Positions 25,972 through 34,112 of a stretch of 64,000 bases of DNA are shown in pieces (within the stretch, counting starts at the first letter, position 1; each line of letters opens with the position of its first letter). The stretch is from the NCBI RefSeq assembly GCF_913778665.1, contig NZ_CAJYVQ010000005.1, forward strand, positions 62,001 through 126,000, written 5' to 3'. The position numbers and the translations under genes are program-made. The notes below the pieces were generated by a model. It made no database searches and had not been told where the DNA came from. It saw only the letters and a program-made list of their open reading frames with translations. This DNA comes from an uncultured Stenotrophomonas sp. GTDB taxonomy: Bacteria > Pseudomonadota > Gammaproteobacteria > Xanthomonadales > Xanthomonadaceae.

Positions 25972-26902
25972 GCTGATCGCCCACGCCTGCTATGGCATCG
26001 ACATCGGCGGCACCAAGATCGAGCTGGTGGCGTGCGATGCGGCGATGCAGGTCACCTGGCGGCGCCGGGTCAGCACCCCGCAGGGCGACTACGACGGCTT
26101 CCTGCAGGCCCTGCTGGGCCTGGTGGCCGACGCGGATGCTGCGCTGGGCCGCAATGATTCCGCCATCGGCATCGCCCTGCCCGGCGTGCGTGATCGCCGC
26201 ACCGGCCGCCAGCTCAGCGCGAATGTGCCGGCATTGACCGGCCACAGTGTGGCCGCCGACCTGCAGGCGCGCCTGCAGCGACCGCTGCACTTCGGCAACG
26301 ACCTGCAGTGCTTCGCCCTGTCCGAGGCACATGGCGGTGCCGCTGACGGTTACCCCAGCATGTTCGGCGCCATCCTCGGCACCGGTGCCGGCGGCGGCTT
26401 CTGCCTGCAGGGCCGCCTGCTGTCCGGCTTCAACGGCCTGGCCGGCGAATGGGGCCACTGGAGCGTGCCCGGCCACCTGCTGCAGCGCCATGGCCTGCCA
26501 CTGATCGACTGCGCCTGTGGCCTGCAGGGCTGCGTGGAGCGCTACGTGTCCGGCAGCGGGCTGGCAATGATCGAGCGCCACCTCGGTGGCAGTGCCGCGG
26601 ACGCCAGCGCCGTGATCGCCCTGGCCGAAGCCGGCGATGCACGTGCGCGCAAGGCGCTGGACATCCACCGCGATCTGCTTGGCCACAGCCTGGCCGCGCT
26701 GGTGCTGGCGCTGGACCCGCACGTGATCGTGCTCGGCGGCGGCCTGTCGCAGTACGTGCCGCTGTACCAGCAGCTGCCGGCCGCGATTTCCGCGCATCTG
26801 TTCAACGGCGTGCAGATACCCCCGATCGTGCCACCGCGCTTCGGCGATGCCGGTGGCGCACGCGGTGCTGCCCTGCTCGCCTGCCAACCCTCGTTTTCCT
26901 GA
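25964..26902 (+). CDS. agaK: ROK-family sugar kinase, probable N-acetylgalactosamine kinase
   Basis: The 312-residue product shows the ROK pattern: ATP-binding GIDIGGTKIELV at the N terminus, the GEWGHWS segment, and the zinc-binding CACGLQGCVE with cysteines at 183, 185 and 190. A free hexose imported without PTS must be phosphorylated by ATP, and a ROK kinase of this sort (AgaK) does that for GalNAc in Shewanella. GlcNAc kinase or glucokinase would look similar, so specificity rests on context. Its start overlaps agaS by eight bases. Confidence 0.85.
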   Translation: MAELIAHACYGIDIGGTKIELVACDAAMQVTWRRRVSTPQGDYDGFLQALLGLVADADAALGRNDSAIGIALPGVRDRRTGRQLSANVPALTGHSVAADLQARLQRPLHFGNDLQCFALSEAHGGAADGYPSMFGAILGTGAGGGFCLQGRLLSGFNGLAGEWGHWSVPGHLLQRHGLPLIDCACGLQGCVERYVSGSGLAMIERHLGGSAADASAVIALAEAGDARARKALDIHRDLLGHSLAALVLALDPHVIVLGGGLSQYVPLYQQLPAAISAHLFNGVQIPPIVPPRFGDAGGARGAALLACQPSFS

Positions 26903-26919
26903 TCGACCGGAGCCTGACC

Positions 26920-28254
26920 ATGTCCCCGTTGCAGACCCTGCTTGCCTCCCACCGCGCCGGTGCCAATGTCGGCCTGTACAGCGTCTGCTGCAGCAACGAG
27001 CAGGTGCTGCGCGCGGCCATGCACGTGGCGCTGGCGCATGGCACCGTGCTGCTGATCGAGGCCACTTCCAACCAGGTCGACCAGTTCGGCGGCTACACCG
27101 GCATGACCCCGCCGCAGTACCGCGACTACGTCGGCACGCTGGCCGATGAGGAAGGCTTCCCGCGCGAGCGGCTGATCCTGGGCGGTGACCACCTTGGCCC
27201 GAATGCCTGGCAGAAGCGCCCGGCCGCCGAGGCGATGACCCACGCACGCGTGCTGATCGAAGCCTATGTCGCCGCCGGCTTCCACAAGATCCACCTGGAT
27301 TGCAGCATGTCCTGCGCCGATGACCCGGTGCCGCTGCCGGACGCCATCGTCGCAGCGCGTTCGGCCGAGCTGGCTGAAATCGCCGAGCGCACCGCTGCGG
27401 ATCATGGCCTGCCGCCGCCGGTCTACGTGATCGGTACCGAAGTGCCGATTCCCGGTGGAGAAGCCTCGCTGGCCGAGGGCCTGCAGGTGACCACACCGGC
27501 CGCCGCAGCGCAGACCCTGGCCATTCATCAGCAGGCCTTCGACACTCCGCAGCTGCGCGATGCCTGGCAGCGCGTGATCGCGATGGTCGTGCAGCCGGGC
27601 GTGGACTTCGACCACAGCAGCGTGCACGAGTACGACGCCACTGCCGCCAGCACGCTGGCCGATTTCCTCGAACAGCAGCCGCGCATCGTGTTCGAAGCGC
27701 ATTCCACCGACTACCAGCGCGAAAGCGGCCTGCACGCACTGGTGCGCGACCACTTCGCCATCCTCAAGGTTGGCCCGGCGGCGACCTTCGCCTATCGCGA
27801 AGCGCTGTTCGCGCTGGCCGCGATCGAGGCCGAACTGCTGCCGGCCGCACAGTGCTCGCGCCTGCCGCAGGTGCTGGATGACGTGATGGTGGCGCAGCCG
27901 AGGTACTGGCAGTCCTACTACCAGGGCGATGAGGCAGCGCTGCGGCTGCTGCGCAGTTACTCCTTCAGCGATCGCTGCCGCTACTACTGGGGCGAGCCGG
28001 CGTTGGTGGAGGCGGTGCAGACCCTGTTCGCCAACCTGGAACGGCACGCGCCGCCGCTGGTACTGCTCAGCCAGTACCTGCCCGAGCAGTACCGCGCCGT
28101 GCGCGAGGGCACACTGGCCAATACGCCTACCGCGCTGGTGCAGCACCGCATCGGCCTGTGCCTGGGCGAGTACGCCCGTGCCTGCAGCGCCAACCAGGCC
28201 GGAACCCGCACGCACCACGCAGGCGCGGCTGCCGCCGCTGCTGCGAACGGCTAA
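26920..28254 (+). CDS. agaZ: GatZ/KbaZ/AgaZ-family protein (tagatose 6-phosphate metabolism)
   Basis: The 444-residue product opens with MSPLQTLLASHRAGANVGLY and has family landmarks such as LIEATSNQVDQFGGYTGM, LGGDHLGPNAWQ and FEAHSTDYQ. This family was first described as the non-catalytic subunit of tagatose-1,6-bisphosphate aldolase and later proposed to be tagatose-6-phosphate kinase. Here no KbaY/GatY aldolase subunit and no PfkB-type kinase accompany it, which fits the kinase view. The ATG at 26920 has CGGAG eight bases upstream, 17 bases after agaK. The tail is Ala-rich. Confidence 0.88.
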   Translation: MSPLQTLLASHRAGANVGLYSVCCSNEQVLRAAMHVALAHGTVLLIEATSNQVDQFGGYTGMTPPQYRDYVGTLADEEGFPRERLILGGDHLGPNAWQKRPAAEAMTHARVLIEAYVAAGFHKIHLDCSMSCADDPVPLPDAIVAARSAELAEIAERTAADHGLPPPVYVIGTEVPIPGGEASLAEGLQVTTPAAAAQTLAIHQQAFDTPQLRDAWQRVIAMVVQPGVDFDHSSVHEYDATAASTLADFLEQQPRIVFEAHSTDYQRESGLHALVRDHFAILKVGPAATFAYREALFALAAIEAELLPAAQCSRLPQVLDDVMVAQPRYWQSYYQGDEAALRLLRSYSFSDRCRYYWGEPALVEAVQTLFANLERHAPPLVLLSQYLPEQYRAVREGTLANTPTALVQHRIGLCLGEYARACSANQAGTRTHHAGAAAAAAANG

Positions 28255-28281
28255 TCTCTACCTTTCCCCGCGACACCGAGA

Positions 28282-29064
28282 ATGGCCATGCGCAACACCC
28301 GCTCCCGCCGGCAACAGATCCTGCAGCTGCTGATCGAGCACGGCTCGGTGCAGGTAGCCGATCTGGTCGAGCGCTTCGGCGTGTCGGCGGTGACCATCCG
28401 TGCCGACCTGACCCACTTCGAATCGCAGGGCCTGGCCAACCGCACCCACGGTGGCGCCACGCTGGTGCGCACGCCGCCGCAGGAACAGGACATCCACGAA
28501 AAGGACGCACTGAACCTGCCGCTGAAGGAATCGATCGGCGCGTGTGCCGCGCGCCTGGTGCGGCCCGGTGACAACATCATCATCGACTCCGGCTCGACCA
28601 CGATGACCCTGGCCCGTCACCTGCGAAGCCAGCGCGACGTGACGGTGATGACCAACGGGCTGAACATCGCCTGGGAACTGGCCAACGCGCCCGGCATCAA
28701 CGTGCTGCTGACCGGTGGCCTGCTGCGCCAGCAGTCGCTGTCGCTGCAGGGCAGCCAGGCCGAGGCCAGCCTCAATTCGTACAGCTTCGACACCCTGTTC
28801 CTGGGCGTGGATGGCCTCGACCTGCAGTTCGGACTGACCACCCACGACGAAGCCGAAGCCCGCCTCAACCACCGCATGGTCGAGCGCGCGCGCCGCATCG
28901 TGGTGCTCACCGACGCCTCCAAGTTCGGCCGCGTCAGCCTGCACCGCATCGCGCTGCTGGATCAGATCCACTCCATCATCACCGATGCCGGCATCGACGA
29001 CGCATCCCGCGAGGGCCTGCAGCGGCTGGGCATCGAAGTGATCATCGCCGAGCCCGCCGCATGA
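28282..29064 (+). CDS. agaR: DeoR-family transcriptional repressor
   Basis: The 260-residue product has a DeoR N-terminal winged helix-turn-helix in residues 1-58 (RRQQILQLLIEHGSVQVADL, VSAVTIRADLTHFESQGL, RTHGGA). The C-terminal sensor domain has the sugar-phosphate loop IIDSGSTTMTLARHL and TDASKFGR. It probably senses a GalNAc-pathway phosphosugar and controls both arms through the CTTTCG boxes at 24.5-24.77 kb. ATG 28288 is an alternative start. The stop overlaps the agaA start by four bases (ATGA). Confidence 0.9.
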   Translation: MAMRNTRSRRQQILQLLIEHGSVQVADLVERFGVSAVTIRADLTHFESQGLANRTHGGATLVRTPPQEQDIHEKDALNLPLKESIGACAARLVRPGDNIIIDSGSTTMTLARHLRSQRDVTVMTNGLNIAWELANAPGINVLLTGGLLRQQSLSLQGSQAEASLNSYSFDTLFLGVDGLDLQFGLTTHDEAEARLNHRMVERARRIVVLTDASKFGRVSLHRIALLDQIHSIITDAGIDDASREGLQRLGIEVIIAEPAA

Positions 29065-30176
29065 CCGACACCCGCTCCCTGCATGGCCGCATCCTCACCC
29101 CGCTGGGCTGGCGGCGCGGCCAGGTCCACTTCGATTCGCGCGTGCGCCAGCTGCAAGTAGACGACCACAGCGGCGCTGATGACCTGCAGCTGCCGGTAAT
29201 CCTGCCCGGCTTCATCGACCTGCACGTGCATGGTGCGGCCGGCGTGGACCTGATGCAGGGCGGCGACGTGGCCCGCACCATCGCCCGCACCCACCTGCGC
29301 TTTGGCACCACTACGCTGCTGGCGACCACCATGACCGCCGGCCTGGACGAGATCGAGCACGCGCTGCAGGGCGTGGCCGCCACCATGGCCGCGCCCGATG
29401 CCGATGCGGCGTGCATTGCCGGTGTGCATCTGGAAGGACCGTTCATCAGCCCGCAGCGGCTGGGCGCACAGCCCAACCGTACCATCGAAGCAACACTGGC
29501 GCTGGTGCAGCAGCTGCACGCGCTGGCACCGATCCGGGTGATGACGCTGGCGCCGGAGATCGGCGAGCACACCGCGCTGATTCCCGCGCTTTCCGCGATG
29601 GGCATCCGCGTGCAGCTCGGCCACAGCGCTGGCACTTACGAGGACGGTGTGGCCGCCCTACAAGCCGGCGCTTCCGGTTTCACCCACCTGTTCAACGGCA
29701 TGACCGGTGTCGACCACTACCGCCCGGGCATTGCCGCCGCTGCGTTGGCACATGCGCAGTACGCCGAGATCATTCCCGACCTGCAGCACATCCACCCCGG
29801 CGTGATCCGGCTGGCCGCGCGCGCGATTCCGCGCCTGTACGCGGTGACCGACGCCACGGCCGCCACCGGCATGCCCGATGGCGAGTACGCGCTGGGCGAA
29901 CAGCGCGTGCACAAGTGCGGCGGCTGCGTGCGCCTGGCAACCGGTTCGCTGGCTGGCAGTGCGCTGACCATGGACCAGGCGCTGCGCAACCTGGTGCGCG
30001 TCGGCCTGGACCTGGCCGATGCCTCGCAGCGCGTTTCCACCTTCCCGGCCGACTACCTGGGCCTGGGCGATCGCGGCCGCATCGCGCCCGACGCCCGCGC
30101 CGACCTGGTGGTGCTGGACGCCGGATTGCGCCTGCAACAGGTGGTGGTCGGCGGGCGCGTGGTTGATCTGACCTGA
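29061..30176 (+). CDS. agaA: N-acetylgalactosamine-6-phosphate deacetylase
   Basis: The 371-residue amidohydrolase has the NagA/AgaA order of motifs: GFIDLHVHG with His55 and His57, HLEGPFISP, QLGHSAG, THLFNGMTG, PDLQHIHP and VTDATAATGMPDGEY with the probable catalytic Asp264. NagA of GlcNAc metabolism shares all of these, so the GalNAc-6-P specificity comes from the operon. The product, galactosamine 6-phosphate, is the AgaS substrate. It is coupled to agaR by ATGA. Confidence 0.88.
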   Translation: MTDTRSLHGRILTPLGWRRGQVHFDSRVRQLQVDDHSGADDLQLPVILPGFIDLHVHGAAGVDLMQGGDVARTIARTHLRFGTTTLLATTMTAGLDEIEHALQGVAATMAAPDADAACIAGVHLEGPFISPQRLGAQPNRTIEATLALVQQLHALAPIRVMTLAPEIGEHTALIPALSAMGIRVQLGHSAGTYEDGVAALQAGASGFTHLFNGMTGVDHYRPGIAAAALAHAQYAEIIPDLQHIHPGVIRLAARAIPRLYAVTDATAATGMPDGEYALGEQRVHKCGGCVRLATGSLAGSALTMDQALRNLVRVGLDLADASQRVSTFPADYLGLGDRGRIAPDARADLVVLDAGLRLQQVVVGGRVVDLT

Positions 30177-30213
30177 CGCACGCGATGCGGCCCGGACGCC
30201 GCGCGGGCGCCCC

Positions 30214-30307
30214 GTAGAGCCCAGCCACGCTCGGCTCACCGCGCGAAGTGCGGCTTGGGGAACCTCGATATCGGAACGGAAAGCAGCCGAGCATGGCTCG
30301 GCTCTAC
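30214..30307. repeat. dimeric SMAG-like repeat (GTAG...CTAC)
   Basis: The 193-base gap between agaA and the permease gene contains this unit. It starts GTAG, has an imperfect first hairpin, and ends with AGCCGAGC/GCTCGGCT around ATG and CTAC. Such a repeat inside an operon may stabilise the upstream mRNA or reduce read-through into the permease gene. I see no other clear signal in the gap. Confidence 0.7.
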
Positions 30308-30369
30308 TTGAAGCGCGCAAGCGCAATGCCTCAGCCAAGCACCATCCCCGTTATTCCAGGAATACGCCG

Positions 30370-32172
30370 ATGACCGCAGCCGCCGCACCTGCCGTACCCG
30401 CTTCCACCGCTCCGCGCTGGCCCGTACGCTATTTGCTCTTCATCGGCGGCCTCGGTGGCCTGTTGTACGGCATCGACATCGGCATCATCGCCGGTGCCCT
30501 GCCCTATCTTGAAGCGACCGCCAGCCACGCCTGGCAGCTCAGCAGCCAGCAGCTCGGCTTCGTGGTGGCGGCAGTACTGCTGGGCAGCGTGCTCTCCTCG
30601 CTGTTCGCCGGCATGATCGCCGACCTGATCGGCCGCCGCGGCGCGATGCTGCTGGCCGGCCTGCTGTTCACCGCCTCGATTCCGATCATGGCACTGGCCT
30701 CCGGCTACACGCCGCTGCTGCTGGGACGCCTGCTGCAGGGCATCAGTGGCGGTTTGATCGGCGTCGTGATTCCGCTGTACCTGGCCGAAGTGCTCAGCCC
30801 CGAACGGCGCGGGCGCGGCGCGGCCATGTTCCAGCTGCTGCTGACCGTTGGCCTCGTATTGGCAGCCCTGATCGGCCTGTACCACGCCCATGCCGTGGAT
30901 GCCGCCGCCGAGGCCGTACGCTCGCTGCCGGTCGCACAGCAGGCGCAGGAACTGTTCACGGTGAAGGACCACGCTTGGCGCACCATCTTCTGGACCTGCC
31001 TGGCGCCTGGCCTGCTGTTCTGCGCCGGCATCTTCTGGCTCTCTGAATCACCACGCTGGCTGGTACGCCGCGGCCGCATCGACGAAGCGCGCCGCAGCCT
31101 GCAGCGCGTCCTTCCCGCCGTAGACGTCGAGCCCACGCTGGCCCAGATCCAGGCCCCGGAATCGAGCAGCAGCGACGGCAAGCGCGACCCGCTGCTCAGC
31201 CGCCGCTACGTGGTGCCGTTCGTGCTCGCGTGCGTGGTGCTGGCCTGCACCCAAGCCACCGGCATCAATTCGGTGCTGGCCTACGCGGTCAACATCCTCA
31301 ACCAGGCGGGGCTGTCCGGGTCGGTCGCCAATGGCGCCGACGTCGCCATCAAGCTGCTCAACGCGGTGATGACCGTGGTCGCGCTGCTGCTGGTCGACCG
31401 CAAGGGCCGCAAGTTCCTGCTGATGCTGGGCAGCGGTGGCATCTGCCTGGCCCTGCTGGCCGCAGCCACGCTGTTCTTCCAGGCCGAACGCGGTCGCGCC
31501 GACGTGCAGCCGCAGCTGCAGGCGGCGGTCAGCGGCGACGGCCTGCAGCTGGTGCTGGATGACGCGCAGTGGCAGCGCCTGAGTAATGGCATCGACAGCC
31601 AAGGCCGACCGATGCAGCTGACCGTGTCGTACGCCTATGGTGACTTCACCAATGTGCGCGCCCTGCGCAGCGACAACCTGACTGATCGCGAGCTGCGCAT
31701 CGAGCGTGCCGGCACTGTGCAGCCCGACAGCGTGATCGGCGCGTTCTTCCGCAAGCTGCATCTGAACCCGTTCGCCGACCCGGCCAGTGCCGCACGGGCA
31801 CCGCTGCGCATCGAACAGGCCCGCATTGGCCCGGTGCCGCCGCCTGCCCATGGCTGGGCGGTGGCCACCTGCATCCTGGTGTTCGTCGCGTTCTTCGCGG
31901 TCGGCCCCGGGGTGTGCGTTTGGCTGGCACTGTCGGAGCTGATGCCGAACCGCATCCGCTCCAACGGCATGAGCATCGCACTGCTGATCAACCAGTTCGT
32001 GTCCACCACCATCGCCGCCATCTTCCTGCCCACGGTGGGGCACTACGGCTACGCCAGCATGTTCGTGTTCTGGGCAGCGTGCACCTTCGTGTTCTTCCTG
32101 GTGGCCGCGTTGTGGCTGCCCGAGACCAAGGGCAAGTCGCTGGAAGAGATCGAGGCGCGGTTCGCCCGGTAG
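30370..32172 (+). CDS. MFS sugar-porter permease with large periplasmic insert, probable GalNAc importer
   Basis: The 600-residue inner membrane transporter has sugar-porter signatures: GGLLYGIDIGIIAGALPYLE at TM1, DLIGRRGAML between TM2 and TM3, WLVRRGRIDEARR after TM6, QATGINSVLAYA at TM7, DRKGRKF before TM9, and the C-terminal LPETKGKSLEEIE. Ordinary members have about 470 residues. Here about 120 extra residues (roughly 375-494) lie between TM9 and TM10, on the periplasmic side by MFS topology. It is last in the rightward arm and supplies the non-PTS uptake step. Transport of another hexose is possible. Confidence 0.82.
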   Translation: MTAAAAPAVPASTAPRWPVRYLLFIGGLGGLLYGIDIGIIAGALPYLEATASHAWQLSSQQLGFVVAAVLLGSVLSSLFAGMIADLIGRRGAMLLAGLLFTASIPIMALASGYTPLLLGRLLQGISGGLIGVVIPLYLAEVLSPERRGRGAAMFQLLLTVGLVLAALIGLYHAHAVDAAAEAVRSLPVAQQAQELFTVKDHAWRTIFWTCLAPGLLFCAGIFWLSESPRWLVRRGRIDEARRSLQRVLPAVDVEPTLAQIQAPESSSSDGKRDPLLSRRYVVPFVLACVVLACTQATGINSVLAYAVNILNQAGLSGSVANGADVAIKLLNAVMTVVALLLVDRKGRKFLLMLGSGGICLALLAAATLFFQAERGRADVQPQLQAAVSGDGLQLVLDDAQWQRLSNGIDSQGRPMQLTVSYAYGDFTNVRALRSDNLTDRELRIERAGTVQPDSVIGAFFRKLHLNPFADPASAARAPLRIEQARIGPVPPPAHGWAVATCILVFVAFFAVGPGVCVWLALSELMPNRIRSNGMSIALLINQFVSTTIAAIFLPTVGHYGYASMFVFWAACTFVFFLVAALWLPETKGKSLEEIEARFAR

Positions 32173-32224
32173 CGGTCGACCTGGGTCGACCTCCGCGCGC
32201 GGCGCGGAGGTGTGGGCTCGCCCG

Positions 32225-32695
32225 TCATTTACCCGTGATGTGCCTGGCCAGCTCCTGCGCTTCGTCCTTGCCCGGCAACCCGCTCAGATTCATCGATTCA
32301 GAGAACGGTCCCTGCACCGTCGCCACCATCAGCACCCGGCCATCCACGCTGATCGCAATTCGCTGGCCGACCATCGCCGCTGTGCCATCGCGGATGCGCT
32401 GGTGCGCCTCAGGCCGATAGCGGATCTGCAGTGCCGTCAGGCCGTCGTCATCCTGCACAGAGCGCACATCGGCGATGTCCGCGCTGCCGGCAATCGGAGG
32501 CTCGCGCAACGTCAATGTCTCGTCCTGCCACTGCACCGGCACACCCTTGCCGGCCGCATCGACCGCGCTCAGGCGCACATCCACACCAGGAAGTGGCGGG
32601 CGGTCCGGTCCCACCTGCGTACCGGGCGTGGCCGCCGGCATGCATCCGGCCAGGACCATCGCCGCACCCAGCACCACCGGAAGCAGCGCCTTCAC
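32225..32695 (-). CDS. lipoprotein with SecDF P1-head-like domain
   Basis: The 156-residue product starts at GTG 32695, with GGAAG six bases upstream and a GTGA overlap with the stop of the preceding gene. The lipobox VLAGC places lipidated Cys at residue 18. The C-terminal half (IAISVDGRVLMVATVQGPFS, then SGLPGKDEAQELARHI) resembles the P1-head subdomain of SecD, without any membrane segments. It would be a free lipid-anchored copy of that fold in the periplasm. The function is unknown. Confidence 0.65.
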   Translation of the reverse strand: MKALLPVVLGAAMVLAGCMPAATPGTQVGPDRPPLPGVDVRLSAVDAAGKGVPVQWQDETLTLREPPIAGSADIADVRSVQDDDGLTALQIRYRPEAHQRIRDGTAAMVGQRIAISVDGRVLMVATVQGPFSESMNLSGLPGKDEAQELARHITGK

Positions 32696-33243
32696 TTCAG
32701 CTTCCGCAGCTTGAACGCCACCAGCACCTGCAGCAGCCCGTACAGCAGGCTGCCGATGCCGATCCACAGTGTGGTCACCGCCACGCCCGCATACGGGTTG
32801 GCCGCAAACAGCAGGCCCAGCACCACGGCCAGCACACCGCTGAGGATCAGCAGCCACTCGCCCTGGATCTGCTTGCGCACGCGGATCGCGAACACGATGC
32901 GATAGATGCCGGCCACCAGCAGCCACGCCGCCAGGAACAACACCAGCACGCTGGCGGTGGCCAGCGGATTGATCACCGCCAGGATGCCGAAGCCCAGCGA
33001 GGCGATGGCATACAGGGCCAGCCAGCCACGCGAAGCGCCACTGCCTCCGGTCACCAGCGCGAACAGGCTGATCACGCCTTCGACAATGGCCACCACGCCC
33101 AGTGTCCACGCCAGCGCCATCGCCGCCGACAGCGGCCAGCCGACGGCAACAATGCCGAAGCCCAACGCAACCAGGCCGTACAGCAGCAGGATCCACCAGC
33201 TGCGCCCAACTGCCGACAAAAGGGGAGACAAGGGGGAATTCAT
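32692..33243 (-). CDS. HdeD/DUF308-family membrane protein
   Basis: The 183-residue inner membrane protein has six hydrophobic segments arranged as three hairpins (WWILLLYGLVALGFGIVAVG, MALAWTLGVVAIVEGVISLF and so on), the HdeD pattern. HdeD takes part in acid resistance in E. coli; the role in this lineage is unknown. The ATG at 33243 has AAGGAG five bases upstream. It is translationally coupled to the downstream lipoprotein gene. Confidence 0.82.
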   Translation of the reverse strand: MNSPLSPLLSAVGRSWWILLLYGLVALGFGIVAVGWPLSAAMALAWTLGVVAIVEGVISLFALVTGGSGASRGWLALYAIASLGFGILAVINPLATASVLVLFLAAWLLVAGIYRIVFAIRVRKQIQGEWLLILSGVLAVVLGLLFAANPYAGVAVTTLWIGIGSLLYGLLQVLVAFKLRKLK

Positions 33244-33301
33244 GGCCACTCCTTCGTTCCGGAATCGGCCCCATCCTAGCCGCTCCACATGAAAGCGGTG
33301 A

Positions 33302-33997
33302 TCACGGCACCCGTGCGCAGACCCACACGCGTACCTCGTCTGCGCCCGCCAGGCGCAGCGTCTCGGCAATCTCCATGACGGTGCTGCCGGTGGTCATTAC
33401 ATCGTCCACGACGGTCAACCGTGGAGGCACCGGCCCGCGCACATCGAAGGCATCGAACAGGTTCTCCCGGCGCTGTTCAGCGCTGCGCTCGGACTGCGGT
33501 GGGGTATGCCGACGCCGGTACAGCCCGTGCCAGACCGGCATCGGCAACAACCGGCACAGTTCCGCGGCCTGGTTGTAGCCACGCTGGCGCAGGCGCCGGT
33601 TGTGCAGCGGCACCGGGGCCAGCGGCGGGCACGACCATGGCGGTGCAGCACGCAGCATCAGCTGCACCAGCAGGCGACCGGCGGCCAGATCCTGGTGGAA
33701 CTTGTAGCGCGCCAGCAACTGGTCGACCGGTGGCAGGTACAGCAGGCTGGCATGGGTGGCGGCCTGCGGTGGTGCCTCCTCGCGGCAGCTGCCGCAGACG
33801 ATCAACGCGGTCTCCGGCAGCGGCAGTGCGCAGCGCAGGCAGGCACGGCTGGACCAGGGCAGATCGGCGAGGCAGGCGCGGCAGAGGTCCAGATCATCGT
33901 GGCCCGGGTCACCACAGACCAGGCAGCGCAGTGGCATGAGCAGGTGAAGCAGCGAGTGGAACATGCCGTGGCGGGCGTTGACAGGTGACAGACGCAT
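33302..33997 (-). CDS. ComF-family phosphoribosyltransferase-fold protein
   Basis: The 231-residue product has an N-terminal four-Cys zinc region (CLVCGDPG, LCRACLADLP, RACLRCALPL, CGSC) and a C-terminal phosphoribosyltransferase domain with the PRPP-loop-like VVDDVMTTGSTV. This is the ComF/GntX architecture; these proteins aid DNA uptake or use of DNA as nutrient in some bacteria. The ATG at 33997 has GGAAGG seven bases upstream and is preferred over ATG 34012. It lies next to the divergent biotin operon region, as in other gammaproteobacteria where gntX/comF adjoins bioH. Confidence 0.85.
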   Translation of the reverse strand: MRLSPVNARHGMFHSLLHLLMPLRCLVCGDPGHDDLDLCRACLADLPWSSRACLRCALPLPETALIVCGSCREEAPPQAATHASLLYLPPVDQLLARYKFHQDLAAGRLLVQLMLRAAPPWSCPPLAPVPLHNRRLRQRGYNQAAELCRLLPMPVWHGLYRRRHTPPQSERSAEQRRENLFDAFDVRGPVPPRLTVVDDVMTTGSTVMEIAETLRLAGADEVRVWVCARVP

Positions 33998-34112
33998 GGC
34001 CCAGCCTTCCATGGCATCACGCGCGTGACCATCGGCAGACGCCGCATCCCGCTGTCAGGCCGCACTGCCAATGCCATCGGTGCGTGTCTTGGTCAGTATT
34101 CCCCCGATGCGA

